Counted from the stretch's first letter, positions 7,099 to 15,576 are shown. The stretch is 64,000 nt of DNA from SHLQ01 sp964517125 (GCA_964517125.1 CAZFBD010000007.1:1-64000); one strand, 5' to 3'. Notes: generated by a model not told the origin, from the letters alone. Program-made: numbers and translations.

Positions 7099-8256
7099 TC
7101 ATGGCGCCTGCTCCACGTGGAGCCATCGGCTGCTCGGACGTGGTTCGCGGTCGCGTCCGACGACGCCGTTCGCAATGCTGAAGCCGCTCTCGGGGTCGTA
7201 GGCATCGATCAGTGGTTCCAGGAACGCTCCCGGAATGGTGATGCCGTCGTTGCGGGCGGCATTGATCTGATCGAGCCATCCTGCGAGTGCGTCGTCGCGT
7301 TCGCGATCGTCGTCGGACGCCAGGCCAAGTCCGGTGACGATGAGGTCACGTCCGGGAAGGAGTGCTGCGGCGCGGCGGAGAATCTCGCCGAAGTGTTCCT
7401 CTCGCGGTGCATCTCCGAGGGTGAGCTCGCCGTCGGGGCCAACCGTGATCGTCGGCGCCAGTGCGAGCCCGATGGCATCGAATGTGTCGGCAAGGTCGGG
7501 GCGCTCCCGGGGGCCCCGCCACGGCCAGCGAAGCACGCCGTCCCTGATGGCCTCCGTCCAGGACGTCCACAGGACGTCGGTCCACATGGTGTGGTGATCG
7601 GCTGCCGTCTCGTGCCCGCACCGGACATCGGGGATGCCGAAGGACGAGACCACCGGCGCGTCGCCGGAACCGAGCAGGCGAGCCGCTTCGAACGTCGCCT
7701 CCAGACTTCCTTCACACGCATCGCGAAACGCCTGCTCGCCGGGCCGTCCGGGGCGGGTGCCAAGGTGGTGGCTGCGCATCGCCCAGCCAAGCGGATCTTC
7801 GGTCGGGATCCAGCCGCCGATCAGGCCATCGAACATCTCGGCGACCCGGTCGACGTGTCGGGACCAGTGGATCGACGGGCCGTCGACTCGAAGGAGACCG
7901 TCGGTGTCGTCCACGAACCATCCGGGAAGCATCGTGTGATGCAGCGTCACCCAGGTCGTCACGCCGATCTCGCCGAGCCGGGTGAAGCGATGCATCAGCC
8001 GTTCGACCTCGGCGTCGTCGATGACCCCCGCCCGCGGTTCCAGGCGGGCCCAGTCGATGGTGACCCGAAGGTGTTCGAGGCCCTGGTGGCGAAGGAGCGC
8101 CAGGTCGACCTCGAGCAGATCATCAAGCCCCGAGCCGTCGGCTGACGCGTCCAGTTGCCGGCGTTCCTCCCACCGGAACCAATCGCTTCGTCGGAAGGCG
8201 CCGTCGATACCGAGCGCCGACGTCCCCCCGCCGACAAAGAAGGTCGTGTCCCTCAT
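7099..8256 (-). CDS. GH1-like protein with altered catalytic sites
   Basis: A 385-aa protein resembling family 1 glycoside hydrolases. LRVTIDWARLEPRAG matches the 'FSIAWSRI-P-G' strand, followed by GVTTWVTLHHTMLPGWF. In GH1 enzymes the acid/base Glu sits in T-x-N-E-P; here the segment reads W-I-P-T-E-D-P, putting Asp there. The nucleophile Glu of T-E-N-G is replaced: the segment reads I-V-T-G-L-G. The protein may be inactive as a glycosidase, or act as a binding protein or on another bond. It starts (ATG 8256) inside the stop of the small upstream gene (ATGA overlap). Confidence 0.7.
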   Translation of the reverse strand: MRDTTFFVGGGTSALGIDGAFRRSDWFRWEERRQLDASADGSGLDDLLEVDLALLRHQGLEHLRVTIDWARLEPRAGVIDDAEVERLMHRFTRLGEIGVTTWVTLHHTMLPGWFVDDTDGLLRVDGPSIHWSRHVDRVAEMFDGLIGGWIPTEDPLGWAMRSHHLGTRPGRPGEQAFRDACEGSLEATFEAARLLGSGDAPVVSSFGIPDVRCGHETAADHHTMWTDVLWTSWTEAIRDGVLRWPWRGPRERPDLADTFDAIGLALAPTITVGPDGELTLGDAPREEHFGEILRRAAALLPGRDLIVTGLGLASDDDRERDDALAGWLDQINAARNDGITIPGAFLEPLIDAYDPESGFSIANGVVGRDREPRPSSRWLHVEQAP

Positions 8257-8402
8257 GTGCTCAGGGCGATGCGGACGCGCTTGTTGCCTTTGCGGTCGAA
8301 CTCGACGTCCCTTCGTCCGCCCAGCGGCCCCATGTTTCCGCCGGTCACGGTTGCCTGGCATTGCCGCAGATACGCATCGTGCAGGTAGAGCAGTTCGGTC
8401 AT
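8253..8402 (-). CDS. Short AlaX-like N-terminal fragment
   Basis: A 49-aa product. MTELLYLHDAYLRQCQATVTG strongly resembles the first strand of alanyl-tRNA editing proteins (AlaX), but the rest of that fold, including the G-G-G-Q-P and H-x3-H metal motifs, is absent; the tail is basic (FDRKGNKRVRI). The gene has its own TACGAT box 6 nt upstream and is coupled to the GH1-like gene. It may be a remnant kept as a coupling leader, or a small protein with a new job. The AlaX relation is inferred from one short stretch. Confidence 0.5.
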   Translation of the reverse strand: MTELLYLHDAYLRQCQATVTGGNMGPLGGRRDVEFDRKGNKRVRIALST

Positions 8403-8406
8403 GGCG

Positions 8407-9162
8407 TCATCGTAGGTCGTGGCGTTCGGCCACGAAGATCCACTCCAGGCCGGGCCGGTCCGGAGCGTCCCGAATCTCTCGGACCGCAAAGCCCGCGACC
8501 CGAAGATCGTTGGTGATCTCGTCCTTCGACCGGAACCGAAGGACCGAGGTCGACGTCACGACACCGTCGAGGAAGGTGAACGTCGCTTCGAAGGTCACCA
8601 GGGGCAGGTCCACTGTCAGGACCTCGTTCCACGTCTCGACCGGTCGACCCTCGGGCGTGTGGCCGCGCTGGCGCGATGCGTCGGGCGTCCACCGCTCCCA
8701 CGCTCGGCGCTCAGGTACTCGTGTCTCGAAGACGAAGTGCCCGCCCGGTCGAATGCTGGCCGCGACCGCTCGGAGCGTTTCGGCCCATGCACCGTCATCC
8801 ACGATTCCCTGGACGGCGTTGCCGGTCATGACGACCAGGTCCACCGACTCTCCGACGAGCTGCGTTGCGTCGCCCACGATCCACCGAACGCTTTCCGCTC
8901 CGGGCTTTCGGCGAGCCACGCCGATGGACGCCGCAGCTGGGTCGACCCCAATGACGTTGTGGCCAGCCGCCGCCAGCCGAAGTGCGAGCGTTCCGGTTCC
9001 GCAGCCCAGGTCGGCAATCCTCGTCGCCGCGCGCTCAGCGATGATCCGCTCGTACTCGTCCAGATCGTCGCGTTCACCGTCGAACTGGTCGTACAACACG
9101 GCCAGTCGCTCGTCAGAATAGATGGGGTCGACAGAATAGATGGGGTCGACATCAGCCGTCAT
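8407..9162 (-). CDS. SAM-dependent methyltransferase (class I)
   Basis: A 251-aa class I methyltransferase. IADLGCGTGTLALRLA is SAM motif I, GVDPAAASIGVAR is motif II and VVMTGNAVQ is motif IV. The C-terminal half has strands typical of ubiE/SAM-binding small-molecule methyltransferases. The start ATG 9162 has GGAG upstream and a TACAGT box 8 nt before it. Near the N terminus an 18-bp perfect tandem duplication encodes V-D-P-I-Y-S twice. Confidence 0.82.
   Translation of the reverse strand: MTADVDPIYSVDPIYSDERLAVLYDQFDGERDDLDEYERIIAERAATRIADLGCGTGTLALRLAAAGHNVIGVDPAAASIGVARRKPGAESVRWIVGDATQLVGESVDLVVMTGNAVQGIVDDGAWAETLRAVAASIRPGGHFVFETRVPERRAWERWTPDASRQRGHTPEGRPVETWNEVLTVDLPLVTFEATFTFLDGVVTSTSVLRFRSKDEITNDLRVAGFAVREIRDAPDRPGLEWIFVAERHDLR
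8409..8414 (-). promoter_or_regulatory. -10 box before AlaX-like gene
   Basis: Minus-strand TACGAT lies 6 nt before the ATG at 8402, within the end of the next methyltransferase gene. Confidence 0.4.
9115..9150 (-). repeat. 18-bp perfect tandem duplication
   Basis: Two identical 18-bp units (9115-9132 and 9133-9150) in the N-terminal codons of the methyltransferase gene add six residues without breaking the frame. It looks like a recent slippage event. Confidence 0.85.
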
Positions 9163-9170
9163 GAGCTCCG

Positions 9171-9176
9171 ACTGTA
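9171..9176 (-). promoter_or_regulatory. -10 box, methyltransferase gene
   Basis: Minus-strand TACAGT lies 8 nt before the ATG at 9162. Confidence 0.35.
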
Positions 9177-9252
9177 GGGCCCCCGGTTCGCACGTTCCGG
9201 CGGAGTTGTGAGCGGTTCCGTGGTCGGACCTCCGCCGACGGGAATCGTCACG

Positions 9253-9258
9253 TACAGT
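9253..9258 (+). promoter_or_regulatory. -10 box, leaderless VWA gene
   Basis: TACAGT lies 6 nt before the ATG at 9265; no Shine-Dalgarno sequence precedes that ATG. Confidence 0.45.
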
Positions 9259-9264
9259 GCAGCC

Positions 9265-11292
9265 ATGGTCTTCCGTCGAGGTCGCAAACGCAGACAACCC
9301 CGGTTCACCTACTCGGCATGGGACGGCACCCAGTCCGACTACGAGATGACCGCCGACGATCTGTTCAGTCAGATGACCGACGATCTCGCCTATCACGGCG
9401 ACCCGAACGCTGCGCTGCGCAACATGATGCAGAACGGGTTCGACATGGACGGCGAGCGCATGCAGGGGCTGCGCGAAATGCTCGAACGCATTCGCGACCG
9501 CCGCGAGGAAATGTTGGAACGTGGCGACCTCGGTGGCGCCTTCAGCGACATCGCCGAGAAGCTCCGCGAGGTGGTCGACAAGGAGCGGGACAACCTGGCC
9601 GCCCGGTCCGAATACTCCGCAGGTGGCGACGACGAAACGCAGGCATCCCGCGATGCCGCCGACCAAGCCGAGCGAAACCTGCGGCTCGACATGCTGCCGC
9701 CCGACCTCGCCGGACAGGTGCGCGAGCTCCAGAACTACGACTTCACCTCGAACGCGGCCCAAGAGCAGTTCGACGAACTCATGGACGATCTGAGAAACCA
9801 GCTCATGCAGCAGGCGGTCGACGGCATGTCCGACGCCATGCAGAACATGTCTCCCGAAGACATGGCCGCAATGAAGGACATGATCGCCGACCTCAACCAG
9901 ATGCTCGAGGAACGGGCAAACGGCATCGAGCCCGACTTCGACGGGTTCATGGACAAACACGGCCAGTTCTTCCCGGAGAACCCCGAAACGCTCGATGAGC
10001 TCCTCGAGGCCATGGCACAACGCATGGCGGCCGCCCAGGCGATGATGAATTCCATGACGCCGGAGCAGCGGGCGCAGCTGCAGTCGCTGTCCGATGAGCT
10101 CATGGCCGACATGGACCTGCAGTTTCAGATGGGGCAGCTCGGACAGAATCTGCAGGCAGCATTCCCCGACATGAACTGGGGTCAGAGTTACGACGTCGAC
10201 GGTGTCGACCCGCTCAACTTCGGCGAGGCGATGGACCTCATGAATGATCTGGGCGACCTGGACCAGATCGAGCAGATGCTGCGCGGGACCACCAACCCGG
10301 GTGCACTCGCCGAAATCGATTTCGAACGCGCCGCCGAGCTCCTGGGCGAAGACTCGGCCCGGTCCATGGAGGCCATGTCGCAGTTCACCAAGATGCTCGA
10401 GGACGCCGGCCTCATCAACAACAAGGAAGGTGCGCTGGAACTCACCCCACGGGCACTTCGCCAGGTGGGGCAGAACGTGTTGCACGATCTGTACTCCAAG
10501 CTCACGGCCGACCGTCTCGGTCGCCACAACGTGGCCGTCTCGGGTGTCGGGCACGAACGGAACTTCGAGACGAAGGAGTACGAGTTCGGCGATCCGTTCA
10601 CGCTGAACATCGAACGCACGGTTCGCAACGCCATTCGTCGAACCGGCGGCGGCACACCGGTGAATCTGAGCCCGGCCGACTTCGAGATCGAACGCACCGA
10701 GCGCACCACCCGAACGTCCACCGTGCTCATGTTGGACCTGTCGCTGTCCATGCCCATGCGCGACAACTTCATTCCGGCCAAGAAGGTTGCGCTCGCCCTG
10801 CAGTCACTCATCAGTGGGCAGTACCCGCAGGACTACCTGGGCATCGTCACCTTCAGCGAGGTTGCCCGGGAAGTTCCGGCCCGCGAGCTGCCCGAGCTGT
10901 CGTGGGACTACGTGTACGGCACGAACATGCAGCACGGCTTCCAACTGGCTCGCCGCATGCTCGCCCGCGAGACCGGTACCAAACAGATCCTCATGGTGAC
11001 CGACGGCGAACCCACCGCACACATCACCCAGTTCGGGCAGCCGGTGTTCAACTACCCGCCCACCCACGAGACGATCGACCTCACGCTCAAAGAGGTCAAC
11101 AAGTGCACCCGCGATGACATCCGCATCAACATCTTCATGCTCGACGCCACGCCGTATCTCACGCAGTTCATCGAGCAGATCACAAAGATGAATGGCGGTC
11201 GGGCGTTCTTCACCACGAACGAGAACATCGGTGATTTCGTGCTGGTCGACTTCGTGGAGCAGAAGCGAAAGATGATTCGCCGAGCCGGCTGA
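9265..11292 (+). CDS. VWA-domain protein, helical N-terminal region
   Basis: A 675-aa cytosolic protein. Residues ~30-450 are Met/Gln/Asp-rich and helical, with many short amphipathic helices. The C-terminal ~190 residues are a von Willebrand factor A domain: VLMLDLSLSMP contains the MIDAS D-x-S-x-S, followed by the conserved Thr region and MVTDGEP. In related actinobacteria such proteins often work with a MoxR- or Mg-chelatase-like AAA ATPase; none lies next to it here. It is followed 14 nt later by an alpha/beta hydrolase. The start is set by the TACAGT box and by the basic FRRGRKRR beginning. Confidence 0.85.
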   Translation: MVFRRGRKRRQPRFTYSAWDGTQSDYEMTADDLFSQMTDDLAYHGDPNAALRNMMQNGFDMDGERMQGLREMLERIRDRREEMLERGDLGGAFSDIAEKLREVVDKERDNLAARSEYSAGGDDETQASRDAADQAERNLRLDMLPPDLAGQVRELQNYDFTSNAAQEQFDELMDDLRNQLMQQAVDGMSDAMQNMSPEDMAAMKDMIADLNQMLEERANGIEPDFDGFMDKHGQFFPENPETLDELLEAMAQRMAAAQAMMNSMTPEQRAQLQSLSDELMADMDLQFQMGQLGQNLQAAFPDMNWGQSYDVDGVDPLNFGEAMDLMNDLGDLDQIEQMLRGTTNPGALAEIDFERAAELLGEDSARSMEAMSQFTKMLEDAGLINNKEGALELTPRALRQVGQNVLHDLYSKLTADRLGRHNVAVSGVGHERNFETKEYEFGDPFTLNIERTVRNAIRRTGGGTPVNLSPADFEIERTERTTRTSTVLMLDLSLSMPMRDNFIPAKKVALALQSLISGQYPQDYLGIVTFSEVAREVPARELPELSWDYVYGTNMQHGFQLARRMLARETGTKQILMVTDGEPTAHITQFGQPVFNYPPTHETIDLTLKEVNKCTRDDIRINIFMLDATPYLTQFIEQITKMNGGRAFFTTNENIGDFVLVDFVEQKRKMIRRAG

Positions 11293-11306
11293 GTGATACT
11301 TGGGGC

Positions 11307-12206
11307 ATGAGCGATCGTGTTGCCTATGACGAGTTCTCGATGTTCCACGAGAACGCGGCCGAATTCGGTATCGACTACGTGGAGCCGACCGTGCGCCGGG
11401 TGCCGGTCACCATGGATGACGGCCGGGTGCTGAGCTCGCTTGTCTGGGGTGAGGGCCTTCCCGAGATCGTGCTCATTCATGGCGGTGCGCAGAACGCGCA
11501 CACCTGGGACACCGTGGCGCTTGCGCTCGGCCGTCCGCTCGTGGCCATCGACATGCCCGGTCATGGCCATTCCGATCAGCCAGCCGCCGGGGCGGCGAAC
11601 GTTCCGCGGAACGCCCAGGACATTGCCGAGGTCATCCGAGTTCTGGCGCCCACCGCGCAGGTCGTCGTGGGCATGAGCCTGGGTGGTCTCACCACCTTGG
11701 CCCTGTCGGACCACGCACCAGATCTGGTGAACAAGATGATGCTCGTCGACATCACACCCGGCGTGAATCGGGACAAGGCCAAGGACATCGCCGCATTCGT
11801 CAACGGGCCCGAGAGCTTCGAGAACTTCGACGATCTCCTCGCCCGGACCATCGAGTTCAACCCGACCCGCTCCGAGGAATCGCTGCGCCGGGGCATCCTC
11901 CACAACGCCGAGCAGCGGGAGGACGGCTCGTGGGTGTGGCGTCATGCCCGGCATCGGGTCTTCGAGCCCGACCACATCGACCGGGACTACGGGGCGCTCT
12001 GGGACCAGCTCGAGAATCACGCCGGACCGTTCATGCTCGTCCGTGGAATGCGGTCGCAGTCGGTCGTCGACGACGACGATGAGAACGAGGTGCGCCGTCG
12101 CCGTCCCGATGCTGCAATCGAGCAGGTCGATGCCGGGCACAGCGTGCAGGGAGATCAACCGGTTCTGCTGGCCGAGCTCATCGCCGGCTTCGCCGACAAC
12201 ACCTGA
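11307..12206 (+). CDS. Alpha/beta hydrolase
   Basis: A 299-aa alpha/beta hydrolase. LIHGGAQNAHTWD is the oxyanion strand-loop, DMPGHGHSDQP follows, GMSLGG is the nucleophile elbow with the catalytic Ser, and AGHSVQGDQP supplies the His. The acid residue is probably in the loop after FMLVRGM. The substrate is unknown (ester, epoxide or lactone). It sits between the VWA gene and a phosphonate-type HD gene, 1 nt before the latter. Confidence 0.85.
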   Translation: MSDRVAYDEFSMFHENAAEFGIDYVEPTVRRVPVTMDDGRVLSSLVWGEGLPEIVLIHGGAQNAHTWDTVALALGRPLVAIDMPGHGHSDQPAAGAANVPRNAQDIAEVIRVLAPTAQVVVGMSLGGLTTLALSDHAPDLVNKMMLVDITPGVNRDKAKDIAAFVNGPESFENFDDLLARTIEFNPTRSEESLRRGILHNAEQREDGSWVWRHARHRVFEPDHIDRDYGALWDQLENHAGPFMLVRGMRSQSVVDDDDENEVRRRRPDAAIEQVDAGHSVQGDQPVLLAELIAGFADNT

Positions 12207-12207
12207 C

Positions 12208-12753
12208 GTGTCCGCCACCGACGACGTTCTGGAGCTGTTCGGCCAGTTCGGCGGTAGCGGCTACGACGAACAGGTCACCATGACCGAGCACTGCGTGCAG
12301 ACTGCTGCGCTCGCCAGTCACGAGGGGGCTGCGCCTGCGCTCGTTGCCGCAAGTCTTCTTCACGACGTTGGTCACCTGTTGTTGGCCGAGCAACGCGGCA
12401 ATGAGAACTTCCTCGCCGACGATTGGGATCACGAGACCGTTGGCGCCGACTGGATCCAGCCCCGGTTCGGTGACGTCGTCGCTGCGCCCGTTCGCCAGCA
12501 CGTGGCCGCCAAGCGGTTTCTGTGTGCGACGGATCCCGCCTATTTCTCCGTCCTGTCTCCGGCGTCGATCGCAAGCCTGGAGGTGCAGGGCGGTCCGTTC
12601 ACCGAGGCCGAGGTTGCGGAGTATTCGCAGCAACCGGGTGCCGATGATGGTGTACGTCTGCGTCGGTGGGATGACGATGGCAAGGTTGCCGGGCTGACCA
12701 TCCCCGACCTGGCCGACTTCGGCCCGCTCCTGCGAAGCCTCGAGGTTGATTGA
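12208..12753 (+). CDS. PhnZ-like HD-domain oxygenase
   Basis: A 181-aa HD-domain protein starting at GTG 12208. The metal ligands are seen in TEHCVQTAAL (His) and SLLHDVGH (His-Asp and His). The stretches APVRQHVAAKRFLCATDPAYF, LSPASIASLEVQGG and RLRRWDDDGK match the family of phosphonate-operon HD proteins whose characterised member PhnZ is a mixed-valence diiron oxygenase that cleaves 2-amino-1-hydroxyethylphosphonate. No PhnY hydroxylase is seen here. It overlaps the next gene, a phosphodiesterase-type hydrolase, by one base. Confidence 0.75.
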   Translation: MSATDDVLELFGQFGGSGYDEQVTMTEHCVQTAALASHEGAAPALVAASLLHDVGHLLLAEQRGNENFLADDWDHETVGADWIQPRFGDVVAAPVRQHVAAKRFLCATDPAYFSVLSPASIASLEVQGGPFTEAEVAEYSQQPGADDGVRLRRWDDDGKVAGLTIPDLADFGPLLRSLEVD

Positions 12754-13817
12754 TGCGGGTCGTCTTTCTCGTTGAGGACAGCCTGCCAAACAGCTGCGTG
12801 GGTCCCGAGCTCACACCGAACCTGTGGTCGCTCATCGGCACCGGCGGCTGGCACGCGGCTGGTGGCCGATCGGTGCTGGCGTCGTCCACCTACCCGAACC
12901 ATGCAAGCTTCTCCACGGGAACCGATGTGGCCGGCCACCGGATCTTCACGAACGATGTGTGGAACGGGTCTCAGTTCGTCTGCTCCTCAACGGTTGGTCC
13001 CGTCGGGGAAACCATTGTCGATGCTGCCCGCGCCGCTGGCCGGTCCGTGGCGGCGGCGATGGGGGACTGGACGATGCTCCGCGTGATGGGGGCGGACAGG
13101 GCCGACGCGTTCTGGCCGCCATCGGCCGACCCGCTCACCGACGTCGCCCGCGACTGCCTCGGCTACCCCGACCGGTCGGCCGTGCTGGCGCAGCTCGACG
13201 CCCTGGATGTGCTCGACCACGACCTGGCCATCATCCATGTGAACGACCCCGACTCGTCGCTTCACAAGTTCGGCCCCGGGGCACCGGAGACCCTCGAGAC
13301 AATCCGTGGGGTCGACGCCGATCTCGGCGAGGTCGTCGAACGGCTGCAGCCGCGCTGGGACGACACGGTGTTGTTCGTCGTGAGCGACCACGAGCAGGAA
13401 CAGATCGATCACTCGCAGGAACCGATCGACCTGCCAGCGGTACTCGCCGAGGCTGGGCTCGCGGGCGACGCCCACAATGAGGGAACGGTCGGGTTGGTCG
13501 TGGGTGGCGCCGACGCTGCAGCCCTCCTGCGTTTCGACGTCATCGAGGGTGCCCGTGACATGGATACGGGCGTGACCCTGGTGTGGTCGACCCCCGGTCG
13601 GGTGTTCGGTCGGGGCACGAAGTCCCTCGAGGGTCAGCACGGCTCGCCACGCACCACGGCCCAAGTGGCAACCGTCAGCGGAGGGCATCCGATGGTGCCG
13701 CGGTTGGCCACCTCGCTGGTGAACACACAGCCGCATGCCACCGACTGGGCGCCCACGATCGCCGACCTCCTTCAGGTGGAGCTACCGGATGCAACCGGTC
13801 GGAGCCTGCTGGTCTGA
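12753..13817 (+). CDS. Alkaline phosphatase-superfamily phosphodiesterase
   Basis: A 354-aa metal-dependent hydrolase of the nucleotide pyrophosphatase/phosphodiesterase type. SSTYPNHASFSTG carries the Thr nucleophile segment; IIHVNDPDSSLHKFG and VVSDHEQEQIDH hold Asp/His zinc ligands, and a late His lies in QHGSPRTTAQV. The family includes phosphonoacetate hydrolase, which fits the coupled PhnZ-like gene, but the substrate is not proven. The start is ATG 12753, overlapping the previous stop (TGATG); a TTG one codon earlier also exists. Confidence 0.78.
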   Translation: MRVVFLVEDSLPNSCVGPELTPNLWSLIGTGGWHAAGGRSVLASSTYPNHASFSTGTDVAGHRIFTNDVWNGSQFVCSSTVGPVGETIVDAARAAGRSVAAAMGDWTMLRVMGADRADAFWPPSADPLTDVARDCLGYPDRSAVLAQLDALDVLDHDLAIIHVNDPDSSLHKFGPGAPETLETIRGVDADLGEVVERLQPRWDDTVLFVVSDHEQEQIDHSQEPIDLPAVLAEAGLAGDAHNEGTVGLVVGGADAAALLRFDVIEGARDMDTGVTLVWSTPGRVFGRGTKSLEGQHGSPRTTAQVATVSGGHPMVPRLATSLVNTQPHATDWAPTIADLLQVELPDATGRSLLV

Positions 13818-13830
13818 GCCCGCGCTCCGG

Positions 13831-14949
13831 TCAGACCGGGTGCGGTGGGTGGGTCTCGATGAACTCCACGATGTCACTTGGGTCATCCAGCACAGCGATC
13901 ATGTCGGCGTAGGGCCGTTCGCCAGCGAGTTGACGTAGCAACTTCGGGGCGGCCAATCGGTCGTCGGCCCAGTACGCCGAGTCCATGAAGACCATGGGGG
14001 AGACGACGTCGAACGTGACGTAGTGATTCTGTGTGGCGTCCATGAACACCTCCTGGACCGTGCCTGCGGCGCCGGGCGTGTACACCACACCGTTGGTCGC
14101 AATGGCCAACAGGCCGTCCTCTCGGATGCTGTTGCTGAAGTACTTGGCTACTGCGGTCGCGAACGCATTCGTGGGCTCGTGACCGTAGAACCAGGTGGGA
14201 ATCGCCAGGCTCTCGGCTCCGCCGGGGAAGCGCTCGAGAACCTCGGATGCCGCTGTCAGATACTCGGTTGTGGAGTAGTCGACGGCGGTCGACAACATGG
14301 CGACGGCCTCGGTGAGGGCGTCGTCGGGTAGAGGAGCCAGCCAGGCGCCCAGGTTTCCGGCTTCCATGGCGCCGGGCCCGCCACCGGTGACCACCAGGTG
14401 TCCGGCGCGGGTCAGGGCTCGAGCCACCTGCGCGACACGGGGGTAGATGTCGTCGTCGCGGTGCAGGCTGTGTCCGCCCATGATCGCAACGATCTTGCGG
14501 TGATCGGCGAGGTAGGCGCCAAGTGCGTTGTCGATGGCGTGGTCGTGGATCCGTTGGGCGAGTGCCTCGAGGATCGGTTTCGGGGCCGAATGTCGGTACT
14601 GGGCCTGATGGCGGTAGATCCGACCGTCCAGGTCATCGGCGTTCAGTTCGGCTCCGGTATAGAGGTTGGCCCGGTACGGGTTGTACGGCAGATCGTCGAA
14701 TGCCGGAAACCATGTGGCGCCCTGTGTCACCACGTGCTGTTGTGCCGAGGGCTCCATCGTGCATCCCAGGAAGGTGATGCCCTGCCAGTGACTGGCCAGG
14801 ATCTGGTCGGTCCGGTCCTGGAGATCCAGACCCTGCACCACGATTTCGTCGTCGGTTTCGGGGGCGCGTGCCGGGCCGGCGCCCATGCGTCGGTCAGCGA
14901 GTTCATCGAATTCTGTGGGGGTGTGGATCTCGTCGCACGATGGCTTCAT
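13831..14949 (-). CDS. LOG-family protein (PpnN-like nucleosidase)
   Basis: A 372-aa protein with the Rossmann-like LOG/'lysine decarboxylase' domain. KIVAIMGGHSL and VVTGGGPGAMEAGNLGAW are the nucleotide-binding loops, and TPGAAGTVQEVF replaces the usual P-G-G-x-G-T-x2-E with Ala at the third position. An N-terminal ~130-residue domain makes it longer than plant LOG proteins and closer to PpnN-type nucleotide 5'-monophosphate nucleosidases. The probable role is hydrolysis of nucleoside monophosphates to base plus ribose phosphate. The ATG at 14949 starts just before the conserved region. Confidence 0.75.
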   Translation of the reverse strand: MKPSCDEIHTPTEFDELADRRMGAGPARAPETDDEIVVQGLDLQDRTDQILASHWQGITFLGCTMEPSAQQHVVTQGATWFPAFDDLPYNPYRANLYTGAELNADDLDGRIYRHQAQYRHSAPKPILEALAQRIHDHAIDNALGAYLADHRKIVAIMGGHSLHRDDDIYPRVAQVARALTRAGHLVVTGGGPGAMEAGNLGAWLAPLPDDALTEAVAMLSTAVDYSTTEYLTAASEVLERFPGGAESLAIPTWFYGHEPTNAFATAVAKYFSNSIREDGLLAIATNGVVYTPGAAGTVQEVFMDATQNHYVTFDVVSPMVFMDSAYWADDRLAAPKLLRQLAGERPYADMIAVLDDPSDIVEFIETHPPHPV

Positions 14950-15096
14950 GTGCCCAGTCCATCCGGTTGTGCGTGGATTCACAAGTTCGTGACGTTCTGC
15001 AACGAGACACGCGAGTGCCGCGTGCGCCAGATGTGACCAGCGCGGCCAATGTTGCTGATGTTGCAAAGAAAATTCCTGATTTCGAAGATTCCGGCT

Positions 15097-15133
15097 TTAC
15101 ATCACGAGCGTTACAGTGTTGTAATTACATCAC
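15097..15133. promoter_or_regulatory. Palindromic operator candidate upstream of whiB
   Basis: An 18-bp near-palindrome at 15116-15133 has the perfect core TGTAATTACA and one mismatched pair. Its right half TTACATCAC is repeated as a direct copy at 15097-15105. The site lies about 100 bp before the whiB start, in an otherwise gene-free stretch (14950-15229), and looks like a dimeric regulator site. Confidence 0.5.
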
Positions 15134-15229
15134 TGGCATACGGCGAAGTCGTTGGCACGACAGGAGTGGCAACGGCTGCGCCTGTCTCGCGCGCGGCGGA
15201 ACACGTAATTTTTGGGAGACCACGACACA

Positions 15230-15520
15230 ATGGCAATACTTGGCGCGTCCGAAAAAGACGAACCCACTTGGCACGATTTCGCCAACTGCCTCGGTGTCGA
15301 CCCCGACCTCTTCTTCCCCGAGCGCGGCGCATCCACGCGGGAAGCCAAAGAGGTGTGTCGCGGCTGTGTCGTTCGCGAAGACTGCTTGGAATACGCCCTG
15401 CAAAACGGCGAGAAGTTCGGCATCTGGGGCGGCATGAGCGAACGTGAACGCCGTCGCATCCGGCGTCAGCGGGCGCTGGCCCGTGCCGCTGCTGCGGCAG
15501 CCAACGAAGCCACGATGTAA
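15230..15520 (+). CDS. WhiB-family transcriptional regulator
   Basis: A 96-aa actinobacterial iron-sulfur regulator. Four Cys coordinate a [4Fe-4S] cluster: one in FANC and three in VCRGCVVREDC. The GIWGGMSERERRRIRR segment is the conserved G-[IV]-W-G-G turn and basic DNA-binding tail. WhiB proteins sense redox change or NO and bind sigma factor. The ATG at 15230 is preceded by GGGAG 11 nt away. The long upstream spacer with a palindrome suggests tight regulation. The paralogue type cannot be fixed. Confidence 0.93.
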   Translation: MAILGASEKDEPTWHDFANCLGVDPDLFFPERGASTREAKEVCRGCVVREDCLEYALQNGEKFGIWGGMSERERRRIRRQRALARAAAAAANEATM

Positions 15521-15576
15521 CCCGACGCTCAGCTGCCGTTCATCGCAGCTGCGGAGATCGGCGAACATTCTGCTGC

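Noticed and set aside
8407..10554. A 715-codon minus-strand frame over the VWA gene
   Set aside because: Only its last 251 codons form a methyltransferase; the rest is antisense of the VWA gene with His/Val-rich composition typical of shadow frames in high-GC DNA.
11295..11300. -10 box GATACT before the alpha/beta hydrolase
   Set aside because: The gap of 6 nt fits, but the first base does not match TANNNT and the gene is only 14 nt after the VWA stop, so it may simply be cotranscribed.
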